55,055 nucleotides of DNA from Planctomycetota bacterium (GTDB lineage Bacteria; Planctomycetota; Phycisphaerae; Phycisphaerales; UBA1924), in contig RFGH01000136.1 in the NCBI GenBank assembly GCA_003696675.1, forward strand, positions 1-55,055, written 5' to 3'. Positions 9,049-17,472 of the stretch are shown one piece after another (the stretch's first letter is position 1; each line of letters begins with the position of its first letter). Under the pieces are notes generated by a model, which made no database searches, was not told the origin of the DNA, and saw only the letters and a list, made by a program, of their open reading frames with translations. Made by a program: the position numbers and the translations under genes.

Positions 9049-9507
9049 TCAGTCGTCCTCGCCCGAATCGTCGATGTCCCCGAGCTGCCGGAAACACTGC
9101 TCGTAAGCCAGCAACCATGTGGTTACTGCCTCGGGCGAGCGGTCCGGGACAGGGCTGCGGAAGGTGAACAGCAGGTCGTCCGATCTGAAGTGCTCGAAGG
9201 TCGAGGCGTCCCCCTCCCACCCGAGGTCGGCGAGTTCCTCGTCGATCAGCTCGTTGAGCTTATCGCCAGTGTGAACCAGGTCGGTCTCGACGGACTCACT
9301 CAGCCAGCGGTCCGCGGTGACCAGCTCCACCCAGACGACGCCGTTGTCATCGACCGTGACCCGATAATCCGCGGGCGCGGCTGGGTTCTTGGCCGGGCAA
9401 ATCAGCATGCCGTTCTCGATCCGGATGTCTTCTCCGAAGACGCCGGCGTCCCGCGCCCGGGACCGCACCGCATCGAGAAGCTCCGCGGATTGGACTCCCA
9501 TGGTCAT
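9049..9507 (-). CDS. Hypothetical protein
   Basis: 152 residues, acidic, with no signal peptide or membrane helix, ending in Asp/Glu (IDDSGEDD). I do not recognise the family. Visible traits are a central YRVTVDDNGVVWVELVT segment that looks like a beta-hairpin, and Trp-containing helices toward the C-terminus. The start is ambiguous: GGAG fits the second ATG (9501) better, while AAGGA would serve the first (9507). It lies 45 bases upstream of the glycosyltransferase on the same strand and may share its transcript. Confidence 0.65.
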   Translation of the reverse strand: MTMGVQSAELLDAVRSRARDAGVFGEDIRIENGMLICPAKNPAAPADYRVTVDDNGVVWVELVTADRWLSESVETDLVHTGDKLNELIDEELADLGWEGDASTFEHFRSDDLLFTFRSPVPDRSPEAVTTWLLAYEQCFRQLGDIDDSGEDD

Positions 9508-9576
9508 CGCTCCGTGTTCCTTCCCGTCAAATATGCTCCTGCCCGGGATCGTAGCCCCCAGACACGGTTTCTCGAC

Positions 9577-9604
9577 TCGACGGGCCGCCGGAACCGTCTA
9601 TACT
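9577..9604 (+). promoter_or_regulatory. Putative sigma-70-type promoter of tRNA-Leu
   Basis: TCGACG (9577-9582), 16-nt spacer, TATACT (9599-9604), ending 36 nt before the mature tRNA. The -10 is close to consensus and the -35 matches four of six. Placement directly ahead of a stand-alone tRNA supports it. Confidence 0.5.
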
Positions 9605-9640
9605 TATCGTCCCACGGCGGGCTCCGGCCCGGCGTGCTTC

Positions 9641-9724
9641 GCCCAGATGGCGGAACTGGCAGACGCGCCACCTTGAGGTGGTGGTTCCTTAACGGGAGTG
9701 GAGGTTCGAATCCTCTTCTGGGCA
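9641..9724 (+). tRNA. tRNA-Leu (anticodon GAG)
   Basis: 84 nt with a long variable arm as expected for a class II tRNA. The acceptor stem GCCCAGA pairs with TCTGGGC (9717-9723), with discriminator A at 9724. The anticodon stem CCACC/GGTGG encloses loop TTGAGGT, giving anticodon GAG (9675-9677), which reads CTC and CTT. The T arm contains GGTTCGAATCC. No CCA is encoded. The tRNA is framed by its own promoter and a strong terminator, so it is probably a single-gene transcript. Confidence 0.97.
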
Positions 9725-9730
9725 CTGATC

Positions 9731-9764
9731 CGGTGTCGGACTCGTCCGACACCGGGTTTCTTTT
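9731..9764 (+). terminator. Rho-independent terminator after tRNA-Leu
   Basis: A perfect 10-bp stem (9731-9740 with 9745-9754), loop CTCG, followed by a T-rich run (GGTTTCTTTT). It begins 6 nt after the tRNA end. Confidence 0.9.
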
Positions 9765-9920
9765 GCGCCTCGGCGTACCGACCGAAACCGTGGAGCGCCC
9801 TGCCCCACGGCAAGGGGCCCTTTCCCGCCCCGCCCGCCCGATCGCGATCAAGAACACCCTCTAGACCGCCGATCCCTATGAGGGCAGGCGACCGCTCTGC
9901 GTCGCCCCGGAGGTGTCGCG

Positions 9921-11030
9921 GTGCGAGTTCTGGTGATCGATGATTCAGCGTTCATGCGGAAGATGATCACCCGCATGATCGAGGAAACCCGGGGACTCGA
10001 GGTCGTCGGCCAGGCCCGCAACGGGCGCGAGGGCGTGGAGCTGGCCGAGAAACTCAAACCGGACCTGATCACGCTGGACATTGAAATGCCCGAGCTCGAC
10101 GGGTTGGGCGCCCTCCGGCAGATCCGGGTGCGTTGCCGCAAAGAGGATCCTGCGGTCCTGATGTGCTCGAGCCTGACGACCGAAGGCAGTGCCGAGGCGC
10201 TCAAGGCCCTGCGGCTCGGGGCGGCGGATGTGATCGCCAAGGATCCGGCGTTGGTCGGCAAGAACGACGACGGATTCCGGAACGAACTGATCACCAAACT
10301 CAAAACGATCGGGACCTCGCGATCCCAGCGCCGCCGTGCTGGGGCTGCTCCCACCGAACCCGGGCAACCCATTGCTCGTGCGGACGCCCCGCCCCCCAAG
10401 GACATCGATCTGGCCGGGGTCGATGCCGTGCTGATCGGATCTTCGACGGGCGGTCCGCCCGTGCTGGAAGACATCCTCGCGCCGCTGCCTGCGGGGCTGC
10501 GGGTGCCGGTCTTCGTCGCCCAGCACATGCCGGCGGTGTTCACGAAGACTTTGGCCTCGCGGCTGGACCAGCACTGCGCCAATGGTGCCCGGCTGATCAC
10601 CGAACCCACCATGATCGAACGACCCGGGATCTATGTCGCCGAGGGTGGCCGCCACCTCCATCTGGAGAATGTCCGCGGCGGCATCCGTGCCGAGATGCGG
10701 ACCGAGCCGGCGGACGCGCTGTACAGGCCGAGCGTGAATGTGCTGTTCTCTACGGGTGCAAAGGCGTTCCGGGGCAGGGTGCTCGGCATCCAACTCACGG
10801 GCATGGGCGACGACGGGGCGAAGGGCGCCGCGGACCTGCGTCGGGCCGGGGGACGGGTCATCGCCCAACACGAGTCGACCTGCGTGGTCTACGGCATGCC
10901 CAAGGCGGTGGTCGAGTCCGGCCAGGCGGATGGGGTGATGACCCCATCGCAGATTGCCGGGGTGCTCACAGGCCTGTGCGGGCCGGCCGGTTCGCGCCGC
11001 AGTTCTGAGGAATTCCGCAAGTCCGCATGA
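9921..11030 (+). CDS. cheB: Chemotaxis response regulator protein-glutamate methylesterase
   Basis: 369 residues from GTG at 9921, with GGAGGTG just upstream. CheB removes methyl groups (and deamidates glutamines) on chemoreceptors when phosphorylated by CheA. The receiver domain (1-120) has the acid pair Asp7-Asp8, phospho-acceptor Asp53 in ITLDIEMP and the conserved Lys in IAKDP. After a linker, the methylesterase domain (about 165-355) shows the catalytic Ser in GSSTGGP, His in AQHMP and Asp in GMGDDG. It is the first gene of the che operon; cheW follows after 77 nt. No methyl-accepting receptor lies in the window, so its targets are elsewhere. Confidence 0.96.
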   Translation: MRVLVIDDSAFMRKMITRMIEETRGLEVVGQARNGREGVELAEKLKPDLITLDIEMPELDGLGALRQIRVRCRKEDPAVLMCSSLTTEGSAEALKALRLGAADVIAKDPALVGKNDDGFRNELITKLKTIGTSRSQRRRAGAAPTEPGQPIARADAPPPKDIDLAGVDAVLIGSSTGGPPVLEDILAPLPAGLRVPVFVAQHMPAVFTKTLASRLDQHCANGARLITEPTMIERPGIYVAEGGRHLHLENVRGGIRAEMRTEPADALYRPSVNVLFSTGAKAFRGRVLGIQLTGMGDDGAKGAADLRRAGGRVIAQHESTCVVYGMPKAVVESGQADGVMTPSQIAGVLTGLCGPAGSRRSSEEFRKSA

Positions 11031-11107
11031 CAGATCGGACCACGGGTTCACCCCCGCGTCACGGCGGCCGATGAATCACACGCGTCCGAACGCAAGGAGC
11101 CGATGCC

Positions 11108-11602
11108 ATGAAAACCGCCACCTCGAATCAGCCGGGGCAGAACACCGGGGAGACCCTGCAGCTTGTCAGCTTCTGCGTCAACGACGAGCACTATGCCGTT
11201 GACATTCTCCGCGTGCAGGAGATCAACCGGATGATGAACATCACGCAGGTCCCCGAGTCGCCCGCGGGCGTTGAGGGTGTGATCAACCTGCGTGGCCGGA
11301 TCATTCCGATCATGGACCTGCGTGTTCGGTTCGGCATGCCCGCCGCGGAGCGCACCGATGAGAGCCGCATTGTCGTTGTGGAGGCCGCCGGTGCCACGGT
11401 GGGCTTCATCGTGGATCGGGTGCATGAGGTGCTGCGAATCAGCAGCTCGACCGTGGACCCCGCACCCACACTTTCCAGTTCGGGCAACTCCCGCTACATC
11501 CAGGGCGTGGCGAAGCTGGATGATCACCTGGTGATCCTCCTAGATCTCGACAGCCTGCTGGGTGAGCAGACGGTGAACGCGATCAACCGCATGGCTGCCT
11601 GA
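11108..11602 (+). CDS. cheW: Chemotaxis coupling protein CheW
   Basis: 164 residues. A single CheW SH3-like domain links chemoreceptors to the CheA kinase. Typical segments are LVSFCVNDEHYAVDILRVQEI, VINLRGRIIPIMDLR, TVGFIVDRVHEVLRI and the C-terminal VAKLDDHLVILLDLDSLL. AAGGAG precedes the ATG. The first ~15 residues are a polar extension. It lies between cheB and cheR in the operon. Confidence 0.95.
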   Translation: MKTATSNQPGQNTGETLQLVSFCVNDEHYAVDILRVQEINRMMNITQVPESPAGVEGVINLRGRIIPIMDLRVRFGMPAAERTDESRIVVVEAAGATVGFIVDRVHEVLRISSSTVDPAPTLSSSGNSRYIQGVAKLDDHLVILLDLDSLLGEQTVNAINRMAA

Positions 11603-11637
11603 TCCAACCAATCCCACGCACAGCGAGGATCCTGAAA

Positions 11638-12504
11638 ATGCCGACTATTCGAGTTTCCATGACCGACAGCCAGTTCAAGGCGCTCTCCAAGATCATCTAT
11701 GACCGGTCCGGGATCCACTTCCCCGACGCGAAGAAGTACATCCTCGAGTCTCGTCTGACACACCGCTTGCAGGAACTGGATCTCGAAGACTTCGACCAGT
11801 ATGTCGCGCTGCTCTCCATGGGTCCGTACCAGCAGGACGAGTTCCAGGAGATGTTCAACCGCATCACGATCAACGAGACGAGCTTTTTCCGCAATGATGC
11901 CCAGCTCGATGTGTTCGAGAAGCAGATTCTTCCCCAGCTGCTCGAAGCGCGGGCCAAGACCAGGCGGCTGCGGATCTGGTCTGCCGCGTGCTCGACCGGC
12001 GATGAGCCGTTCACGCTGGCGATCCTGATCCATCGCACCCTGGGCATCCGCCTGTCGGACTGGAACATCGAGATCCTCGGGACGGATATCTCAGAGAAAG
12101 CGCTCAATGTCGCTCTGGCCGGACAGTACACCAACTACTCGGTGCGTTCGACACCGAAGATGGTGCTTGACCGGTACTTCAAGTTCGACGGCCGTTTGTA
12201 CACGCTGAACGAGGACATCCGCAAGATGGTCTCGTTCGAGAAACACAACCTCAAGGACCGGCTGGCCGCCAAGCGGCACGGCATCTGGGATGTGATCTTC
12301 TGCCGGAATGTGCTGATCTATTTCGATGACGCCATGAAGAACCAGGTCATCGGCATGTTCCACGACCAACTCGCCCCCGACGGAACGCTGTTCATCGGTC
12401 ACTCCGAACGCATCAAGGACATCGCTGGGAAGTTCGAGCAGATGCCCATCCCGCAGGGATTTTGCTACTCGAAAGTCGGGAAGATGGCCCGGATCGCTGC
12501 CTGA
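11638..12504 (+). CDS. cheR: Chemoreceptor glutamate methyltransferase
   Basis: 288 residues, the usual CheR length. It transfers methyl groups from S-adenosylmethionine to receptor glutamates. The N-terminal helical domain (about 1-80) is followed by the SAM-binding domain: LRIWSAACSTGDEPFTLAI, then IEILGTDISEKAL and DVIFCRNVLIYFD, all classical CheR blocks. The common Gly-Glu-Glu-Pro is Gly-Asp-Glu-Pro here, a conservative change. It sits 35 nt after cheW with GAGGA ahead of the start. The SAM synthetase gene metK is in the same window (39134) but unlinked. Confidence 0.95.
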   Translation: MPTIRVSMTDSQFKALSKIIYDRSGIHFPDAKKYILESRLTHRLQELDLEDFDQYVALLSMGPYQQDEFQEMFNRITINETSFFRNDAQLDVFEKQILPQLLEARAKTRRLRIWSAACSTGDEPFTLAILIHRTLGIRLSDWNIEILGTDISEKALNVALAGQYTNYSVRSTPKMVLDRYFKFDGRLYTLNEDIRKMVSFEKHNLKDRLAAKRHGIWDVIFCRNVLIYFDDAMKNQVIGMFHDQLAPDGTLFIGHSERIKDIAGKFEQMPIPQGFCYSKVGKMARIAA

Positions 12505-12525
12505 TACACATCTCGGAGAACGGAC

Positions 12526-14862
12526 ATGAGCATCAACAACTTTGATCCCGAGATCCTACAGGACTTCCTGACCGAGTCCGGCGAACTGCTCGAGCAGCTC
12601 GAGACGGATCTTGTCATGCTCGAATCGTCCCCCGAGGACCCCGAGCTGCTCAATCAGATCTTCCGGGCGCTTCACACCATCAAGGGCAGCGCCTCGTTTC
12701 TCGCCCTGACCAACCTGGTCGAGATCGCGCATGCCGCTGAGACCGCGCTCAATGCCGCCCGCAACCGCCAGGTGGTGATCCGGCGTGCCGAGATGGACTT
12801 GCTCTTGGCCGCGATCGATGTCCTCAAGGGACAGTTCGAGCAGCTCAGCAACGGCGAGACCGATCTGGATAAGGCGGACGAGTCCCTTGTGGAGGGCCTG
12901 ACCGCGATGGGCAGCGGCGCGTCCGCAACCGCCGCCCCCGCTGAACCGGCCGCAGACACACAGGCGGCCGCGCCCGCTCAGGCCGACGAGCCGAGGACGA
13001 TCAATCTTGACCCATCCAAGGCGGACTTGGTCGAACATCTGGTGACCGATGTTCAGCAGAGTCTGACCCAGATGCAGATGCAACTGGACCGGCTGGCCGA
13101 CCCGGCGACCCGCTCGGCGTCGGGGAGCGCTCTGTCGGAACTGGCCGAAGACCTGGTCAAGACCCTCGATTTCTTCGAGATCGATGAGTGCACGCGGATC
13201 GCCGCAGCGCTGGAGCACGCATTCGAGGGGCTTCACTCGCTGTCCGAGCCGCAGCTGGACCAGCTCCGCCGGCGGGCGCAGGCCGCGTGCAGCATCCTGT
13301 CCGAGCAGGCCGCTGAGATCGGCTCCCTCCGCCTGACCAGCCGCCCCACCGCGGGCCTGATCGAGCGGTTGAGACTCGCCTCGACGGGGCAACTCGATGA
13401 ATCGCTGTACATCTCCCCCGAGGCCTCGACGGCCGATGTGCTGGGCTTCGACGGCGTGACAGGCTCGGCGACTGTCGTGCCCGACAGCGATGCCTCTTCA
13501 AACCCGGGCGAGGAGGCTGAGGAGATCACTACCCCGCCGGACAACTCGGACGGGGCCGCACCGTTGGCCGAGGCCAAACCCGACCTGACCCGTAAAGTCG
13601 CGACGACCCCGGATCTCAACAAGCCCGCTGCGACGGCTGGACAGGCCCGCCAGCAGGTCCCTATCGAGCAGACGATCCGCGTGGAAGTCGGGCGGCTGGA
13701 GTCGCTCATGAACCTGGTCGGCGAGCTGGTGCTGCAGAAGAACCGTGTGGGCGCCCTGGCCGAGCAGGTTGGGCACACCCGCGTCGATCCAGATCTGATC
13801 GAGCAGATGGAGATCACCGCGAGCACGCTCGACCGTGTGACCGGCGATATCCAGGTGGCCGTCATGCGGACCCGCATGCAGCCGCTCGAGAAGCTGTTCG
13901 GCAAATATCCGCGTTTGATCCGCGACTTGGCAACCAAGACACAGAAGCAGATACAGCTGGTGATCGAGGGCGGCGACACGGAGGTCGACAAGTCCGTCAT
14001 CGAGGAGCTCGGCGACCCGCTGGTCCACCTGCTGCGCAACAGTGCCGATCACGGCATCGAACCGCCGGCCGAACGCGCCGCCGCCGGCAAGGACCCAACC
14101 GGCGTGATCAAGCTGATAGCCGGTCACGAGGGCTCGCATGTCCGCGTTCAGATCATCGACGACGGGCGCGGGCTCAACCGTGAAAAAATCGGTCACAAGG
14201 CCGTCGAACGCGGCCTGTGCACCGAGGAGCAGCTCGCCGGGCTCAGCAACGAAGAGGTTTTCCGCTTCATTTTCGAGGCCGGTTTCTCCACCGCCGATCA
14301 GGTCTCCGATCTTTCCGGGCGCGGCGTCGGCATGGATGTGGTGCGGACCAACATCGAGCGCAAGCTCAAGGGCAACATTGCCATCGAATCCGAGGCGGGC
14401 AAGGGCACAACCCTCACGATCACCATCCCCCTGACGGTGGCGATCATGCCGGCCATGATGGTCGCGGTGGGCGAAGATATCTACGCCATCCCGCTGACCA
14501 ACATCACTGAGATTGTCCGCCCCACGCCGGAGATGATCTCGACCATCGGCGAGGCCCCTGTCATCCACCTCCGCGGCCAAGTCCACCCACTGTTGAGCGC
14601 CCGGGAGATCTTCGACCTTCCGAACGCCGCCGACAGCGAACCGTTCGTCGTGGTCATCGGATTCAATCAGAAGCTCGTCGGCCTCCGTGTGAGCCGAGTC
14701 ATCGGGCAGCAGGAAATCGTGATCAAGCCCCTCGACGGTGTGAAGCGCGAGGGTCCCATCTCCGGAGCCACCGTCCGCAACGACGGCGGCGTCAGCCTCA
14801 TCGTCGATGTCGCCGAACTCATGCGACTGTCCCGCCACTCGCACGCCGGCTCCGCCGCCTGA
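12526..14862 (+). CDS. cheA: Chemotaxis histidine kinase
   Basis: 778 residues. Order: HPt domain (about 5-105) with phospho-acceptor His50 in LHTIKGSASF; an Ala/Pro-rich linker near 125-160; a second helical region (about 165-290) that lacks an obvious TIKGS motif; a second Pro/Thr-rich linker; the P3 dimerisation helices starting LMNLVGELVLQKNRV; the HATPase domain with HLLRNSADHGIE (N box), DDGRGLN and SGRGVGMDVV (G boxes); and a C-terminal CheW-like domain. It autophosphorylates and passes phosphate to CheY and CheB. No receiver domain is fused. GGAG precedes the ATG, and the gene follows cheR by 21 nt. Confidence 0.96.
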   Translation: MSINNFDPEILQDFLTESGELLEQLETDLVMLESSPEDPELLNQIFRALHTIKGSASFLALTNLVEIAHAAETALNAARNRQVVIRRAEMDLLLAAIDVLKGQFEQLSNGETDLDKADESLVEGLTAMGSGASATAAPAEPAADTQAAAPAQADEPRTINLDPSKADLVEHLVTDVQQSLTQMQMQLDRLADPATRSASGSALSELAEDLVKTLDFFEIDECTRIAAALEHAFEGLHSLSEPQLDQLRRRAQAACSILSEQAAEIGSLRLTSRPTAGLIERLRLASTGQLDESLYISPEASTADVLGFDGVTGSATVVPDSDASSNPGEEAEEITTPPDNSDGAAPLAEAKPDLTRKVATTPDLNKPAATAGQARQQVPIEQTIRVEVGRLESLMNLVGELVLQKNRVGALAEQVGHTRVDPDLIEQMEITASTLDRVTGDIQVAVMRTRMQPLEKLFGKYPRLIRDLATKTQKQIQLVIEGGDTEVDKSVIEELGDPLVHLLRNSADHGIEPPAERAAAGKDPTGVIKLIAGHEGSHVRVQIIDDGRGLNREKIGHKAVERGLCTEEQLAGLSNEEVFRFIFEAGFSTADQVSDLSGRGVGMDVVRTNIERKLKGNIAIESEAGKGTTLTITIPLTVAIMPAMMVAVGEDIYAIPLTNITEIVRPTPEMISTIGEAPVIHLRGQVHPLLSAREIFDLPNAADSEPFVVVIGFNQKLVGLRVSRVIGQQEIVIKPLDGVKREGPISGATVRNDGGVSLIVDVAELMRLSRHSHAGSAA

Positions 14863-14885
14863 ACGATTCTCACCAGGAGTTTTCC

Positions 14886-15365
14886 ATGGACGCAACCCTG
14901 ATCGCACCCTTCATCTCATCGATCCAGCACGTGTTCAGCACGATGTTCCAGCTCCCGGTCGAGGTCGGCGATCCGTCGATCAAGAAGGGCAGCGAGTGCA
15001 CGCACGATGTGTCGGGCATCATCGGCATGTCCGGCGAGTTCCAGGGCAGCGTGGTGCTGTCGATGCCCGGTGACACCGCCGTCGCGGTGGTCTCCCTGTT
15101 CACCGGCGAGAAGTATGACACCAACAGCGAGGACTTCGCCGACGCCGTCGGCGAGATCATCAACATGGTCTGCGGCAACGCCAAGGCGGCCTTCCAACGG
15201 AAGAATGTCTCGATCTCCTGCCCGTCCGTGGTGGTCGGACCCAAGCACCGGGTGTCGTCCCAGTCTGACATCCCCTGTGTTCTGATCCCCTGCACAACGG
15301 ACTGCGGCGAGCTCGTGCTCGAAGTCGCCATCAAGCCCGCTGCCACCGAAGCCGCCGCTGCCTGA
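14886..15365 (+). CDS. cheX: CheX-type CheY-P phosphatase
   Basis: 159 residues. The CheC/CheX/FliY family dephosphorylates CheY through an ExxN pair on a helix; here it is EIIN in DAVGEIINMVCGN (about residue 96). Only one such helix is seen, which fits CheX rather than the two-site CheC. SGEFQGSVVLSMP and the Gly-rich N-terminal strands also match. AGGAG stands 6 nt before the ATG. It is placed between the kinase and cheY, as expected for a signal-termination enzyme in an operon without cheZ. Confidence 0.85.
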   Translation: MDATLIAPFISSIQHVFSTMFQLPVEVGDPSIKKGSECTHDVSGIIGMSGEFQGSVVLSMPGDTAVAVVSLFTGEKYDTNSEDFADAVGEIINMVCGNAKAAFQRKNVSISCPSVVVGPKHRVSSQSDIPCVLIPCTTDCGELVLEVAIKPAATEAAAA

Positions 15366-15402
15366 CACACCCAAGACCAACGCTCCAACAGGAGATGACG
15401 CC

Positions 15403-15777
15403 ATGCGCATCATGCTGATCGACGATTCGAAGACCATGCGGAACATCCAGAAGTCCGTGCTCAAGCAGCTCGGCTACTCGGAAATCGAAGAGGCCTGCGA
15501 CGGCCAGGACGCCTTGAGCAAGGTCGCCGCCTTTCAGCCCGACCTCTGCCTGGTGGACTGGAACATGCCCAACATGGACGGGCTTTCCTTTGTCAAGGCC
15601 TTCCGCCAGCAGAACAAGACCACCCCCCTGATCATGGTGACGACCGAGGCCGAGAAGTCCCGCGTCATCGAAGCGATCAAGGCGGGCGTGAACAACTATG
15701 TCGTCAAGCCCTTCACCCCCGATCTGCTCAGCGAGCGCATCACCGAGACGCTCGCCAAGGCCGCCGCGAAGGCCTGA
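15403..15777 (+). CDS. cheY: Chemotaxis response regulator CheY
   Basis: 124 residues, a single receiver domain. Asp7-Asp8 form the Mg2+ pocket, Asp52 in VDWNMPNMDG is the phospho-acceptor, Thr in MVTTEAEK is the switch residue, and Lys in VVKPFTP is the invariant lysine. There is no output domain. CheY-P would bind the flagellar switch; a FliN-like protein is encoded at 30632. AGGAG lies 8 nt before the ATG. Confidence 0.93.
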   Translation: MRIMLIDDSKTMRNIQKSVLKQLGYSEIEEACDGQDALSKVAAFQPDLCLVDWNMPNMDGLSFVKAFRQQNKTTPLIMVTTEAEKSRVIEAIKAGVNNYVVKPFTPDLLSERITETLAKAAAKA

Positions 15778-15799
15778 CCCGCTTCGCGGGGAGCCTGCC

Positions 15800-17392
15800 A
15801 TGGCCAACGCGCACGATCTCGACGCGCATCTCCAGCTGCGTCACGACGAACGCAAGCTCCAGGGATCACTGCGCATCGGCCCGAAGGTGCCACTTTCCGA
15901 ACTGACCGCTCACGCCGTCCGCGTCTTTCTCGAGGCGCGGGGCGTGGGCGATCGCTACATCGACAAACAGGCCGTCCAGACCCTCATCGAGACCGTCCAT
16001 TCCGCGCCGGGCACAGAGCAAGAAGCAATCGTCGCACGCGGACGCCCCCCCCGAGACGGCGAACGGCGCATCCTCGAATGGACACCGCGCATCGCCGAGC
16101 GGATCGCTGAGATCAACGCACGCAAAGAGCTGATCGAGACCGACCAAGCCAAACCCAATCAACACAAAATACCCGGCGAGGACGAACCCGACGCCGTCGA
16201 CCACTACAGCCACAGCGCGTTCATCATCGTGGCTGCCGGCGAAACCCTCGGCACGGTTACGCCGCCCGACCCCGGCGAAGACGGCGAAGACATCTTCGGC
16301 GGATGCGTCCCCGCTCGCAAGTCGCCCATGCCCGCCGAGATCGATACCGACTCGCTCGCTCTCCTGCCCGACCACCGCCTCGTCGCGAAGGTTGCGGGCA
16401 GATTGATCTTCTCGGGCGGCACCCGGGCTGTCGAGACCACGCTCACCGTCAGCGGCGATGTCGGTTTCAGCGCCGGCCACATCGATTTCCCCGGGCCTGT
16501 CCATGTCGAGGGAGGTGTCAAAGACCGGTTCCGCGTGGTCGCCCACGGCACTCTCACGATCCGCAAGCTCGTCGAGGCATCCTTCCTCCAGAGCACCCGC
16601 GACATTGTGCTCGAGCGCGGTGTCGCAGGGCGCGAAGTCGCCACGATTTCAGCGGGACGCCATGTGGAATCCGGCTATCTGGAGTCCGCAACCATCACCA
16701 CGATGGGCGACTGCATTGTCAAGCGGGAGATCACCAACTGCGAGCTCCGTGCCCGCGGCAGCGTCAGGATTCCCACCGGAGCGATCCGCGGCGGCACCGT
16801 CGCCGCGGCCAACACGATCGAGGTCGGCACGCTGGGCAGCGCGCAGGAAGTGGTCACCGAAATCCTGGCCGGCTCGATCCCCGAGCTCGACGGACTTCTG
16901 GCCCGTGTGAACGAACTCATCCTCGAAGCCCAGAACAAACGCCGCCTGGTCAGCGAACGAAACGCGCACCTCTTCAAAGACGAGCAGGGCAAGAACCCCC
17001 AGCTCATCGAACGCCGGATGGGGGTCGAGTTCGAGCTTTCGGAACTCGACGGCCACATCAAGTCTTTGCAGCACGCAGCCCGTCGGCTCGAGGAGAACAT
17101 CCGCGCCAACACCGCCCCGCGTGTTGTGGTCACTCAGAAAGTATTCCCCGGCGTCGCGATCTACATGCGAGGGCATCGAATCACCTTCAAATCCGAGACC
17201 AAGGGCCCCTTCACACTGCGGGTCAACAGCCAGGGCAGGCCGGTCGTGGATACCGGGGCGATACAGCCGACGGACGCGGGCACCATCGCGGAGGTCAAGC
17301 CCAGCGACCGTGTCCCACGCCTGCCCGTTCCCGATGACCAGACCGCCCCGAACGCGGATGCCCAACAGGACCGGGCAATGCCCGCCGCCTGA
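15800..17392 (+). CDS. FapA family protein (DUF342)
   Basis: 530 residues from ATG at 15800; the frame is open upstream but overlaps cheY. The central region (about 125-370) has the FapA/DUF342 signature: GETLGTVTPPDPGEDGEDIFG, then a series of beta-helix-like turns (VHVEGGVKDRFRVVAHGTLTI, VEASFLQSTRDIVLERGVAG). A coiled coil (about 375-445) and a C-terminal beta segment follow. FapA proteins occur in polar-flagellate and chemotaxis clusters, but their mechanism is poorly defined; some resemble MinC-type beta-helices. It closes the che operon 22 nt after cheY, which supports a role in localisation or switching of the motility system. That role is inference. Confidence 0.85.
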   Translation: MANAHDLDAHLQLRHDERKLQGSLRIGPKVPLSELTAHAVRVFLEARGVGDRYIDKQAVQTLIETVHSAPGTEQEAIVARGRPPRDGERRILEWTPRIAERIAEINARKELIETDQAKPNQHKIPGEDEPDAVDHYSHSAFIIVAAGETLGTVTPPDPGEDGEDIFGGCVPARKSPMPAEIDTDSLALLPDHRLVAKVAGRLIFSGGTRAVETTLTVSGDVGFSAGHIDFPGPVHVEGGVKDRFRVVAHGTLTIRKLVEASFLQSTRDIVLERGVAGREVATISAGRHVESGYLESATITTMGDCIVKREITNCELRARGSVRIPTGAIRGGTVAAANTIEVGTLGSAQEVVTEILAGSIPELDGLLARVNELILEAQNKRRLVSERNAHLFKDEQGKNPQLIERRMGVEFELSELDGHIKSLQHAARRLEENIRANTAPRVVVTQKVFPGVAIYMRGHRITFKSETKGPFTLRVNSQGRPVVDTGAIQPTDAGTIAEVKPSDRVPRLPVPDDQTAPNADAQQDRAMPAA

Positions 17393-17472
17393 CCGGTTCT
17401 TCGCATCCATCCCGAACGCCCCGCGTACATGGCTGGGTGGACACCCGCGCCTCCTTCGCCCACAATCCGTCC

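Noticed and set aside
13498..14907. Long minus-strand frame inside cheA
   Set aside because: It mirrors the kinase and CheW-like domains of cheA; composition is typical of an antisense shadow.
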